This document shows, piece by piece, positions 35,337 to 45,709 of a DNA stretch of 64,000 nt. Both the position numbers and the translations under genes were made by a program. The notes beneath the pieces are model-generated. The model did not search any database and was not told where the DNA came from. It was given only the letters and a program-made list of their open reading frames with translations. Positions within the stretch are counted from its first letter, which is position 1, and every line of letters begins with the position of its first letter. The stretch comes from Blastobasis lacticolella (taxonomy: Eukaryota; Arthropoda; Insecta; Lepidoptera; Blastobasidae): the NCBI GenBank assembly GCA_905147135.1, contig LR990051.1, positions 15,591,115-15,655,114 on the forward strand, written 5' to 3'.

Positions 35337-35600
35337 GAGTTATCTAAGCGCCTGGTCGAAATTACGAATCACCAGAAGGCTGGCTTTTTCTTGGGTCAAC
35401 GCTTAAGCCTCGCTATTCAGCGGGACAACGCGGCAAGCCTTCTGGGGGACTTTTCCAAATTTCGGGGGGCCTGGGTAACATTTTTTATCTTTAGTTTAGT
35501 TACAATTAAAGTTTATTTTTGTTAGAGTAAGGCTTTTTTTTAAATATTAATAATTGTATTTTATTATCTTTGTCTTGAATAAATACTTATTTAAGTAATT
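35337..35600 (+). pseudogene. LINE C-terminal remnant ('GQRLSLAIQR')
   Basis: An open frame of 62 codons to a TAG at 35523-35525 includes 'ELSKRLVEITNHQKAGFFLG' then 'QRLSLAIQRDNAASLLG'. From family knowledge, the end of one group of lepidopteran LINE proteins has this form. AATAAA follows near 35578. It has no start codon because it is a 5'-truncated copy. Confidence 0.45.
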
Positions 35601-35639
35601 CAATTATATAATGTATTTGGGTGCACGTCATATCTGCCT

Positions 35640-35800
35640 CTCTATTCTAGCCCTCTCTCTTCGGTAGGTATGCTGTAAGACATTTCTTTTTAGAAATAAG
35701 CTGTACCTTTTGTGATTGTTATTTTTATGTTCATATTATTGTAACTTTCTTTGTGCACAATAAATGGTTAAATAAATAAAATAAATAAATTAATTAATTC
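35640..35800 (+). repeat. Retroelement tail of the 'gtgcacaataaa' family, longest copy
   Basis: This contains 'cctctctcttcggtaggtatg', 'aaataagctgtaccttttgtg', 'ctttgtgcacaataaatgg' and a (taaa)n-type tail. It is the forward-oriented relative of the tails at 14840, 15776 and 28935, and extends further 5' than they do. Confidence 0.65.
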
Positions 35801-36850
35801 AGTTAGAATTATTGTAGTGATTACATGGTCTAAATTATTGTAAATATAGGTACAATGCCGGTCATTCTGTTCATGTTCGGCTCATTATTATTCACTAGGT
35901 AGGTACACTACACTGCCGTTATAAGAAAGAGTACAGTAAGTCGTGATTTTGACAAAATTGAGTTAGTTACACAGAAATGATCGCTGAAAAATAACGCGTC
36001 TTTCTGTCTAGGTTTCATTGTTGTATTATGTTTTCCTGCGACTTTGCATGTATAAACAATACAGTAGTCTGAGTAACATGTTAACTGTTCCTAAGGAATA
36101 GAACAGGTTTTAGTTAACATATCGTATTATTTACTAGGAATATCATATAACTAACAAACAGTGCAGTAAGTGGATTACATACCTTATAAGGTATTACACC
36201 GATTTTCACACAGTCGTCAAAGTATCGCGCGCAACTTTTAAACAGCTTAATCTCAAAACCGATTTTGGGTGACTCACTCTTTCTTATGACGCGACGGCAG
36301 TATAGGATAGGTTATATATGGTCGCGTGTCATATCGTGATGTAGAGCTTGGTACGTTGCTACAAGAAAATGCTCTTAGTAGGTTCTATCACCTAACGCAC
36401 ATGACAGTCACAAACTGAAGTTCGTTTCAACGTATAAAAAGTCAAACGTAGTAAGTATTGAGATAACTCTTATTTCTATTCTTTTATTTGCAAAAACATA
36501 GTTAGGCCATTAGGTGCTTTTACATTTATTATTTTACACGTATCATAAGGTTCAGCCAGAAAAGGTATGCAAATTACGTTACTTACCATCGCACATAAAT
36601 ATAAATCCCTCTTTAAATGCTCTTTAGAGCCAAGTCGCCAGAAAAGTCTGAACAAAACTTTGACGATAGTTCCCCTACAGTTCCGAACTCCGATTCTTTG
36701 CATATTTTGCGTGAAATGCTCGAGTATTTTGCTTTCTTTTCTTGAGATGCTTTTAAAAATGCTTATGTAAGAAGTTAGGTAGAGTTTTGAACATTTTTCA
36801 TATTCCACACCTACGTTTTAATAGAAGTAGGGCATAGTGGGATATATGGG
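35801..36850. other. No gene recognised
   Basis: Overlapping frames at 36476-36808 on both strands have no domain. I see no repeat boundary. Confidence 0.3.
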
Positions 36851-37198
36851 GCGCAGGCGGCCGAGTTGTTAAGGTGTCCGACTCATATGCAAAAGGTACA
36901 GGGTTCAAATCCCACTGCGGCCATGTACCAATGACTCGTTTCTGAGTTATGTACATTAGTTTAATACTAATTTATGCTCTTACGGCGAGAGAAAACGTCG
37001 TGATGAAACCTGCACATTCAGGCCACTGAATATGTGATCATGATCCAATGTGATCAGGTTCCCCTGGAAGCAGGGTCACTGAAATCAGATGGCAGTCGCT
37101 CCACTGTAATTACCTGATCCGCCCAATCCTGGATCATGGTTAAGGCGGACCCCGGGCCCTAATGCGCGAGAGCACAACCGGGACAGTAACGTCAAGAT
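36851..37198 (+). repeat. tRNA-derived SINE, full-length reference copy
   Basis: The head 'gcgcaggcggccgagttgttaagg' (A box) is followed by 'cgactcatatgcaaaaggtac', the B box 'gggttcaaatccc' (36901-36913) and 'actgcggcca'. Together they read as a class II (Leu/Ser-like) tRNA relic. The body follows: 'gagttatgtacattag', 'gctcttacggcgagag', 'gatgaaacctgcacattcaggc', 'gatccaatgtgatcaggttcc', 'cactgtaattacctgatcc', 'ctggatcatggttaaggcgg', ending 'acagtaacgtcaagatga'. Pol III transcription from the A and B boxes would be expected if it were active. Confidence 0.85.
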
Positions 37199-37311
37199 GA
37201 GTATTTATAAGGCATTGCGGGATATCCCGTTCGAATTGGAGCCGCCTTACTGGGAAAGCACGTCCACCTTACGGAATACCGCAGCCAAACAATGGTCCTT
37301 TTCAGTGAGTC

Positions 37312-37466
37312 ATCATCATCACAGCCCACATCAGTCCACTGCAGAACTTAGGGCCTCTCCCACGAAAGGGGAGGTTATTATCTCCACACTCGGCAGGCGG
37401 GTTGGAGATATCAGTGTAATAAAATAACAATGGAAAACGCTGCTGCCCATTTTCCAGTCTATAGAG
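37312..37466 (+). repeat. Dispersed repeat of the 'cagcccataacagtcca' family
   Basis: After (atc)n it has 'cacagcccacatcagtccact', 'ggcctctcccacgaaaggggagg', 'ctcggcaggcgggttgga' and 'aataacaatgg'. It follows the SINE at 36851 by about 110 bases. Confidence 0.7.
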
Positions 37467-37603
37467 TAGTGTCAGTAAGTAAAGTCCCAGTACTCCATTA
37501 GGAACCATGACTTTGGCAGTGCAAGGGCCTATTTATAGCCACAGCAACGTTTCTTGATTTATAACAAACACATTGAAGTTGCCATCATCAGCAGGATTGT
37601 TTC

Positions 37604-38015
37604 CAGGTAAGGATCGGAGTACAAGAATCCGGGACGGGACGGACTGGAATGGAAAAAACCGTGCAATCGATTTGTTAATAATAAAGTTCGACCAATATTT
37701 TATTGCTCCCAGTGTAGAAGTTTGTTACATTATCGTTATCATTCATACATTATATAGTCTCGTGTGGTCACCTAAATGCAACTACATATATATTGATTGG
37801 CTTCGCCCCCCCGTGCCGAAAAAATCGTACGGGTACGCAGAAAAACGGCGCTGGATCTGGTTAATTCCGGAGGGAATTCCGTTCCGTTCCGCCCCGATTC
37901 GCATGTTGTCGATGCAGTAAAATTTCAACCATTTGCTTGAGCCACGGATTGAATCCGTTTTGTTTTCCGTTCCGTCCCGTCCCGGATGCCTGTAGTCCGA
38001 GCCTAATTTAATAGC
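37604..38015. mobile_element. MITE with 'atccgggacgggacgg' terminal inverted repeats
   Basis: The left end 'taaggatcggagtacaagaa' plus 'tccgggacgggacgg' is mirrored at about 37972-38009, where the minus strand reads 'taggctcggactacaggcat' plus 'ccgggacgggacgg'. Target duplication is not clear. The boundary of the tandem duplication (37841) lies inside this element. For this reason the second unit, from 44784, starts with only its right half. Confidence 0.6.
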
Positions 38016-38687
38016 CATAGGCTTAAGGCGTTATGGATAGTAGTGGGATCCATTCCAAGCGGATTTCCTAGCCGTCAAAAACGAATTATTTGTATATTAG
38101 CTATCAAATAAACACCCTCCCATACTTCGGTGTAACATAATCTTCCGAGAGCTTTAATGGTTTACATCTGTCTTTCCGGTAACCGATGCAATAAAATCTC
38201 GCAACGTATCAATTTATTTGCATAAGCATCCCAAAATTAGATCGATCGTAAAAATACAGCGCGTACGCAAGTAAAGGTAACGTAATGGTATGTTTTCATA
38301 TAAACTAGAACAGCTTTAAAAATTACACGTTGATTTAAGTAACCTAAAAAAATTGTGGTCAGCTCTATCAGCTATTTGCCAAATTCAAATGTTTCTAATG
38401 GAAACGCAGTATTCAATATTAAAAGTCCATGACTGATAATGACTAGGTACCCATTAAAATTTTACGCGACTTTGTCACCGTGAAATTCGGTTAAAACGTT
38501 CCGGACCCGTCACTGTGGAAAACCACATTGAATTTCGGGAAAAAATCATTCTATAGCCTATATTACTCGCTGATCATGTAGCGTTCTATAGGTGAAAGAA
38601 TTTATAAAATCGCTTAGTTTAATGGTATAGGTACGTACTGTAATACTAATATTTTTATGAAATGGAAATAGTTTAGCACCTGAGGAT

Positions 38688-39300
38688 GGATTGGTATTGC
38701 CATTCCTTACGCTTCTGACGTCAAAAACTTGGGTCTCCATATGGACTAATCGTTTACCTGGAACGTTCAGGTGTCTGATGTGGGCAGAAAGGTCACGGGC
38801 ACACTGCGCACCCTGCATCGTTATAAATTTTTCCTACCAATCAAGACTAAAATTCTCCTCATGCAGACTTTAGTCTTACCTATTTTAGACTACGCAGACG
38901 TGTGCTATTTTGACCTGAATGAAGCCTACCTCAATAAGCTTGAGCGCCTGCTGAATAACTGCATCCGATTCATCTTCGGCCTGAGGAAGTATGACCACAT
39001 CTTAATACAGAGATAGGCTGGGCTGGTTAACCATCCGCGAGAGAAAGAAGTCACGTATTCTCTCCATACTCTTTTCCATTTTTGATAATCCTTCCTCGCC
39101 TGGTTATCTTAGAGACAATTTAGTCTTTTTGCATTCAACGCATGAGCGTGAACTCCGATCTACAAATAATTTGCGACTAGATATTCCCCTCCATCATACG
39201 AACTTCTACAGCCATTCTTTCACAGTCCAGGCAGCACGTCTTTGGAATGAGATTGATGCGGTAAGTACCAATTCGCTTTATTTAAAAAAAAAACAAGAAT
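38688..39300 (+). pseudogene. Zenon-like CR1 LINE, C-terminal fragment (left unit)
   Basis: The frame resumes at 'IAIPYASDVKNLGLHM', hits a TAA at 38747-38749, and continues 'SFTWNVQVSDVG', 'HRYKFFLPIKTKILLMQTL', 'ILDYADVCYFDLNEAYLN', 'FIFGLRKYDH'. A 2-base loss relative to the right unit (near 39000) shifts the frame. Then come 'STHERELRSTNNLRLDIPLH' and 'TVQAARLWNEI'. The palm domain is missing because the unit has an internal deletion of about 2.7 kb relative to the right unit. Confidence 0.75.
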
Positions 39301-39514
39301 TTTTTTATAGATAAAAGGCCAAAAACATAATATAAATAGTATAAAGTATCTTTGTTTTTAATATATGTATATATGTATAGTATTTATTATAATATAATAT
39401 ATGTTTATTCTATCTTGATGTAGCTAGTATTGTATTTAGGTAAATAAATATCTATTATCACGCTTTATGAAGCACCTACTTACTCACTTTCTGCATTGTC
39501 TACTGGTTGACTGG

Positions 39515-39592
39515 AAAATAAAGCCTTAATGGCTTTAAGTCCGCTAATTGTATTATTGTGCAATAAAGCTTTAAATAAAAATAAATAAATAG
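39515..39592 (+). repeat. LINE 3' UTR end (left unit)
   Basis: The stem 'aaagccttaatggcttt' leads into 'aagtccgctaattg', 'ttattgtgcaataaagc' and a (taaa)-type tail. It is probably the 3' end of the Zenon-like LINE above. Its counterpart lies at 49672-49750. Confidence 0.6.
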
Positions 39593-39837
39593 ATTGCTGC
39601 GTGAAATTGATACTGAAAAATTTCGACATAAAATGGGAGAAGGTATTCGTTGTCATGTTACTCATATATTTCAATTTAATTTTGATCACGCTAGATACGA
39701 ACGAGTATCCTTTTTCATCAACTTATTACGACGCATCAATCTGTAACACGGAATATTAAATTGAATTATGATTCGTTTCGCAGCTATGGATGGCTTCATC
39801 CATCTGATGAAAGAACTGAACCTTCGTAAGGTCTGCA

Positions 39838-39960
39838 CTTTTTTTTTATACCACTAAGGTGGCAAACAAGCTTGCGGCCTGCCTGATGATAAGCAGTCAC
39901 CGCAGCCTATGGATGTTTGCAATACCAGCTGGCCTGGCCATCTTTGACAGCTCCGCTTGC
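39838..39960 (+). repeat. Dispersed repeat of the 'ctgcctgatgataagcagtcacc' family (left unit)
   Basis: 'ccactaaggtggcaaacaagc', 'ggcctgcctgatgataagcag' and 'tcaccgcagcctatggatg' match the repeat at 10803 in block order. An almost identical copy is at 49994-50112 in the right unit. Confidence 0.6.
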
Positions 39961-40303
39961 GTGATGTGTGTATGGTAGAAAATTGACAGCTCGAAGTTCG
40001 ACTACCAACATCTACATTGTCTCTGATTGTGTAGGATCATCCGCACATCCGCCTCCTTTGTACACCGAAAGTACGTGAATTGTCTATGGACCAACAATTT
40101 CTACCACAAACAGCTTATGTCAGATAACGTTAGTTTATGTCAAATCCCATACATTTTTTCTACCACAAACGATTATAGATTAACGCAACCTCTTGGCTAA
40201 GGCCGCAGGGGCATCACCCTCGCGTTGCTGACCTCGTGATAACCTTTTAACCCCTTTCTTGAAGAACTCCATGTTGCACTATTCAAGTATACTTATTGTA
40301 CAG

Positions 40304-40330
40304 AGAGTGTCGGTGGCCGAGTGGTTAAGG
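40304..40330 (+). repeat. SINE head, left half of a LINE target
   Basis: 'gagtgtcggtggccgagtggttaagg' is the A-box head of the main SINE family. It stops at the LINE insertion. The continuation 'ggtttccgactcataagcgc' is at 44264. The empty site is preserved in the right unit at 50488-50520. Confidence 0.8.
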
Positions 40331-41244
40331 TTAACAACTATATCAGGCAAATTAAGAAGTTAAAATTGGAAATAAATGCCTTAAAAGAGCTGTGCAGAAG
40401 TTCGAAGGGTTCAAAAAAGCAACTTCTATCTAACCGTAAAGAAAAAATTCGTAGACTCGATCTAACGGAGTACCTAAATACATCAGCAACTGCTAGCAAC
40501 TCTACACTAATAAGTTCTACAAAACCTAAAAATAATACAGAAATAGGTGACATTTTGGGACTGGAGGTATCTACAACAGAGAGAAAGAAGAACATTTTCA
40601 TTGTAGGAGGACTGCAGTGTAGGAGTCTTTCTGGCGCTCTTTCAAAATCAAGATTAAACACTAGATATGAAAAGTACCATATTACCTCTATGGTAAAGCC
40701 AGGGGCTTCGTCGGAGGAAATATTGAAAAGTTGCAGCTTATACGAAATTTCTTCTGACGATGTTCTAATATTATCTGTAGGCGAACATGACGAGAACCCT
40801 TTAAAAATATTATCAGAACTCTCTGCTACATTAAAAGCATATTCACAATGTTCAATTATTTTGTTGAGTATAAATAAAAATAAATATTTAAATGAATGTA
40901 AGTTAAATGACATGTTGCACTTGATTAGCAAAAATTATTCAAATTGTTATTTCGTAAATCATAATGGTAATATTAAATATAATGAAATGTCAGCATGTAA
41001 TATTAAGACAACTTTACTTGATTTGACTTTGAAAATTAATTATGTTATTGACAGTAATTATTACCAAGTTAGATATTTAGGTTACAATAAAAGAAAATGT
41101 ACCAATTATGCAAAGCCAAAAATTATATATAAAAACACATCATTAAAACAAACTACCATGCTCGAATACTTTACTAGAACAACAGAGCACAAACCGCGTC
41201 AATCACAGTCGAACGATAATATAAAGTCATTTTTTCGTTCCTAA
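40331..41244 (+). pseudogene. LINE ORF1, 5'-truncated: coiled coil, degenerate SGNH-like domain, two PIP-box-like motifs
   Basis: The frame is open from the insertion junction (and 10 bases into the SINE, giving a non-native GTG at 40321) to the TAA at 41242-41244, about 304 LINE codons. Numbering from 40321, residues about 8-25 form a short lysine/leucine coiled-coil-like stretch. Residues about 90-235 have alternating hydrophobic strands with 'IFIVGG..CRSL' and 'ISSDDVLILSVGEHDENPL'. These sit where CR1-group ORF1 SGNH esterases have GDS and GxND. The nucleophile Ser is not in place, so esterase activity is doubtful. The C-terminus has 'QTTMLEYF' (277-284) and 'NDNIKSFF' (298-305), which resemble PCNA-binding PIP boxes. 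The domain assignment is inference. The ORF identity rests on its position before ORF2. Confidence 0.7.
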
Positions 41245-41266
41245 AAAATCGACAAAGTTTTCAATT

Positions 41267-42061
41267 ATGCATCAAAACATTAATGGGTTGGTTTCAAAAA
41301 GAGAACTGGTAGAGATAACTCTCCTTAACGAAAACCGGGAATCACCTAATGTCCTGTGCTTTACTGAATCTAAAGTGAAGTTAGGTGAGGAAAAAAATAT
41401 TTTAATTACTGGCTATCAAATGGCGAGCTCATACTCAAGAAATAAGAGGAGCGGAGGTTCGTGTATCTTAGTAAAATCTGGTATTACATTTAAAGAACTC
41501 CAAATCAATAATGATTTAAAAGAAAATAGCATATTTGAGTGTTGCTCCGCTGAAATTTTGGACTCTAAAATTGTAGTATTATGTATATATAGAGCTCCAA
41601 ATAATTTAAAACATAGTTTACAACGTTTTTTCAATAAGTTAGACATTACATTACATAGGTTAATGACGAGATTTCCGAAGCACAAAATTGTAATAGCGGG
41701 AGACTTAAATATAAATACACTACTAGACAATAACACAACTAAAAAATTAAAAAATATGCTACTTAATTATAACCTGACCTTAAATATTACAACGCCGACA
41801 AGAGGTGCGTCATGTATAGACCACATTATCAGTAATGTAAGAAATGCGGAAGGTTGTACTTTACCATTAGGTCTGTCGGATCACAATACTGCTCAAATGT
41901 TGCAATTTGAAAGTGTCTCGAAGTTAACGATGCAACATGTTTACTACGTACACAGGCGGTGTTATTCCGGTGAAAATATACAAAAATTTAAACAACATTT
42001 AGCGGCACTCTCATTTTCTGAGGCTTTCGGATACGGATACGGATTTAAACAAGGCGTTTGA
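41267..42061 (+). pseudogene. LINE ORF2 part 1: apurinic-like endonuclease
   Basis: The ATG at 41267 is 22 bases after the ORF1 stop. The frame is also open upstream of it, so the true start may be earlier. All APE-type endonuclease blocks can be seen in order: 'MHQNINGL' (Asn), 'LCFTESK' (Glu), 'LCIYRAPN', 'IVIAGDLNIN' (Asp/Asn), 'CIDHIISN' and 'GLSDHNTAQM' (Ser-Asp-His). It nicks target DNA to prime reverse transcription. A one-base shift near 42025-42050, beside a tandem ggatac repeat, takes the ribosome to a stop after 'GYGFKQGV'. The reverse transcriptase continues in the next frame. Confidence 0.85.
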
Positions 42062-44153
42062 TGCATTTTATGAAGAATTTTGTATGTTATATGATTTAAG
42101 TTTTCCTTTAATAAAGATAAAAAGAGTTAATAAGCTAAAACAAAACTGGATTTCGAAAGGTTTACGGATAAGTTGCAAAACTAAGAGAATTATGAGGTTT
42201 AAGTACTACAGGTCTAAAACACAGCACAATAAACAGTTATTTAAAAAATATTCAGCAGTACTTAAACGTTGCGTGATCACAGCACAGAAAATAAGTAATA
42301 ATAAATTCATTAAAAATAGTAAAAATATCGGTAGGACCACCTGGGATGTCATAAAGAGTCAGACAGATGAGAAAAAATCGGTTCAGTATATTGATAAAAT
42401 ATGTGAAGGAGAGGATATTCTTATAGACCCATTTACAATAGCAAACGGATTTAATAATTATTTTGTTAGTGTTTCAAATCAAACGGAAAATGATACACTA
42501 AATCATAACATAAAACCGTCTATAATACATCCTCAAATTAGGGATACCATATTTGCTAAACCGATTGATAGCCTAGATCTACGCAGGATGGTAATGTCGC
42601 TTAGTAATACCAATTCTGAAGGATACGACAGAATAAGTACTAAAGTAGTTAAGGCTTGTTTGAATGAAATCAGTGGCATCTTAATTCACCTTCTAAACCT
42701 TTCACTAGAAACAGGCTGCTTTCCGGAAAAACTAAAAATATCGGTAATAAAACCATTATATAAAAAAGGGAATAAAAGGGATATGGGAAATTACAGGCCT
42801 GTTACTTTGATTCCTATTTTCTCAAACATCTTTGAAAAAATGATGCATGCAAGAATAATGGGATTTTTAGAAAAACATAAGGTGCTTAAAGATGAACAAT
42901 TCGGATTTCGAAAACGGAAATCAACAACACAAGCCATATTTGAGTTAGTGGATTATATACTTCAGAGCAGAAATAAAGGGGACTATACTACAACAATATT
43001 TCTTGACCTAACAAAGGCATTTGATATGGTGCGACATGACATTCTTTTAAACAAATTAGAAAATTATGGCATTAGAGGAGCAGTCTTGAAATGGATGAAA
43101 TCGTATCTCACGAACAGAAAACAATGCGTAGAAATTGACAGGCTAGGTCCTGATAAATTAACTAGAACTAACAGGTCTGATTTCAAGACTAATATTGCAG
43201 GTGTGCCACAAGGAAGTGTACTAGGACCCCTACTCTTTTTAATATATATTAATGACCTTCCAAATGTTACGCACCATAAATGCATTCTATACGCTGACGA
43301 CATCGCTTTAACAGTAACAACAAAAGTAAATAATAGAGAAGCCCATGAAAGTGACATAAATAATACATTGACATTAATAATAAATTGGATAAATCAAAAT
43401 AAATTAATAATTAATCTCAATAAGACATATTTCATTAATTTTAATAATTACGATAGTTTTAAAAATGACAAATGGAATATAAATTATAATGGACAATCCC
43501 TTAAGGAAGCGGAGAATGTGACATTTTTAGGTATAAATATTGATAAAGATTTGAAATGGAAAAATCACGTTGAGAATGTGCAGAAGAGGATTCATAGATT
43601 TGCCTATCCAATTTACAAATTGAAAGGAATTTCTAGTATAGATACATGCAAAGCTGCATACTACGGTTATGTAGAATCAATCTTGCGGTACGGATTAATT
43701 ATCTGGGGAAATAGCACAGACGTTCAAAAGGCATTTTTAGCGCAAAAGAAGTGCATACGAGCCATTTATAATGTAGCACCATATGTATCATGTAGACCGT
43801 TATTTAAAAAAGCTAACATTCTCCCATTGGCATGCTTGTATATTTTGGAGGCATGCTATTTTGTTAAGTGTAATAGAGGACTATTTAAAACGGAAAAAGA
43901 CATATATCCAAGAAGTACGAGACACGCACATCGACTTTGTATAAACACGCAACCAAAGACGACGCTATTTCAAAAAAATTGCTACAATATGTGCATAACG
44001 ATATTTAATAAAATCCCAAACGAAATAAAAAAGGTAGTCCCACATAAATTTAAAAGGGCTTTGCATGATTGGCTTATGCAGTATGTATTTTACACAATAA
44101 AGGAGTTTTTAGAATTTAATGTTAAATATATGACAAATAAATATATAATATAA
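42040..44153 (+). pseudogene. LINE ORF2 part 2: reverse transcriptase, CR1/Jockey group
   Basis: The frame is open from about 42040 ('DLNKAFDAFYEEFCMLYDLS', just after the shift; first ATG at 42084) to the TAA at 44151-44153. RT blocks in order are 'LKISVIKPLYKKGNK', 'NYRPVTLIPIFSNIFEKMM', 'QFGFRKRKSTTQAI', 'TTIFLDLTKAFDMVRHDIL', 'AGVPQGSVLGPLLFLIYIND', the catalytic 'ILYADDIALTV', 'ENVTFLGINIDKDLKW' and 'YVESILRYGLIIWG'. The C-terminal tail ends 'HDWLMQYVFYTIKEF'. There is no RNase H domain, as usual for CR1 and most Jockey-group elements. Coding from EN to the end looks young apart from the frameshift. Confidence 0.9.
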
Positions 44154-44263
44154 GTTTTTGCATGTCATGTAAATTGACTAAATATGTGAGACTTCATAGA
44201 ATTAAGACCTTGTATGTACCATATTTATATGCAAATAAAGGAATTGAATTGAATTGAATTGAA

Positions 44264-44327
44264 GGTTTCCGACTCATAAGCGCGAATATACACCGCGCGC
44301 AATCGGGACATTAACGCCAAGATAATT
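44264..44327 (+). repeat. SINE right half after LINE insertion
   Basis: 'ggtttccgactcataagcgc' followed almost at once by 'gcgcaatcgggacattaacg' and 'ccaagataattt'. The SINE body between the anticodon-arm region and the 3' end is deleted. The copy at 50507-50560 has the same deletion, so it predates the segmental duplication. Confidence 0.7.
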
Positions 44328-44473
44328 TGTATTTATTTTTTTATTGTACTGAGAGTAGAATCTTTGCAGATTCAAAACATACGACACAAACAATACACCG
44401 AATTGTTATTTAGGAAATATGTCAACGATTCTCTCGATGAGCGGTGTCTCACTTCCTATTAATATTATTATTA

Positions 44474-44755
44474 CCTCATCACAGCCCGTAAAAGTCTACT
44501 GCAGGACTTTGGGCCTATCCCAAGAAATACGAGGTTTTTGCCATAATCTCCACGCTTGGTGGGCGGGTTGGAGATCGCAGTGTTGTAAATATAACAAAGG
44601 AAAAACGCTGTTGCCCCTTTTCCTGTCCACGGAGTCTAGATCTTTTGCCTCGGAAACATTAGTTGCCTTGTAAGTTGTATGACACCTACGTGTGTTAGGG
44701 GTAGGTGCTATTCTACTCTGCCGGACACCGCACGGTCGCCATTATTACCTATCTA
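44474..44755 (+). repeat. Dispersed repeat of the 'cagcccataacagtcca' family (left unit)
   Basis: 'cacagcccgtaaaagtctactgc' through 'gggcgggttggagatcgcag', 'aaatataacaaagg', 'gtctagatcttttgcctcgg' and 'actctgccggacaccgcac'. It is almost identical to 50725-51005. Confidence 0.75.
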
Positions 44756-45709
44756 AACCTAAATGTAACATTTTGTAATTTTAAACGGCGCTGGATCTGG
44801 TTGTTTCCAGAGGGCATTCCGTTCCGTTCCGCCCCGATTCGCATGTAATTGATGCAGTAACATTTCAACCATTTGCTTGAGCCACCGATTGAATCCGTTC
44901 CGTCCCGTCCTGGATGCTTGTAGTCCGAGCCTAATTTAATAGCCATAGGCTTAAGGCGTTATGGATAGTAGTGGGATCCATTCCAAGCGGATTTCCTAGC
45001 CGTCAAAAACGAATTATTTGTATATTAGCTATCAAATAAACACCCTCCCATACTTCGGTGTAACATAACCATCCGAGAGCTTTAATGGTTTACATCTGTC
45101 TTTCCGGTAACCGACGCAATAAAATCTTGCAACGTATCAATTTATTTGCATAAGCATCCCAAGATTAGATCGATCGTAAAAATACAGCGCGTACGCAAGT
45201 AAAGGTAACGTAATGGTATGTTTTCATATAAACTAGAACAGCTTTAAAAATTACACGTTGATTTAAGAAACCTAAAAAAATTATGGTCAGCTCTATCAGC
45301 TATTTGCCAAATTCAAATGTTTCTAATGGAAACGCAGTATTCAATATTAAAAGTCCATGACTGATAATGACTAGGTACCCATAAAAATTTTACGCGACTT
45401 TGTCAGCGTGAAATTCGGTTAATACGTTCCGGATCCGTCACTGTGGAAAACCACATTGAATTTCGTGAAAAAATCATTCTATAGCCTATATTACTCGCTG
45501 ATCATGTCGCGTTCTATAGGTGAAAGAATTTATAAAATCACTTAGTTTAATTATATAGGTACGTACTGTAATACTAATATTTGTTATGAAATGGAAATAG
45601 TTTAGCACCTGAGGATGGATATAGGCTATTTTTTATTCCACTCCACTGGCAAGCTCACAAGATATAGCTACAATAGTCCCTCGTACGGAAAGCTAGTACA
45701 TAATAAAGT

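Larger units (their letters stand above)
40331..44263 (+). mobile_element. CR1-like LINE, 5'-truncated, nearly intact
   Basis: This 3.9-kb non-LTR element has an ORF1 (SGNH-like), an ORF2 with endonuclease and reverse transcriptase, a short 3' UTR, and a (gaatt)n tail at 44240-44263. It is inserted in the tRNA-like head of a SINE. A short direct repeat, aaggtt, lies at both junctions (about 40327-40332 and 44262-44267). The left end starts within ORF1, so it is 5'-truncated. One frameshift in ORF2 is the only coding break I see. The right duplicated unit shows the empty site. Confidence 0.85.
37841..44783. repeat. Tandem segmental duplication, left unit
   Basis: Sequence from 'aaacggcgctggatctgg' (about 37841) to 'acattttgtaatttt' (about 44783) recurs in order in the next unit. 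The correspondences are 37841-38690 with 44784-45620, 38688-39270 with 48341-48930, 39290-40330 with 49445-50510, and 44264-44783 with 50507-51033. Identity is high, with scattered single-base differences. The left unit carries the CR1-like LINE (40331-44263) that the right unit lacks. Confidence 0.85.

Noticed and set aside
36851..36925. Functional tRNA-Leu or tRNA-Ser gene
   Set aside because: The tRNA-like part is the head of a dispersed SINE with many copies in this window. Stems are broken.
40338..40931. 197-codon minus-strand frame as a gene
   Set aside because: It is antisense to the LINE ORF1 and has no domain.
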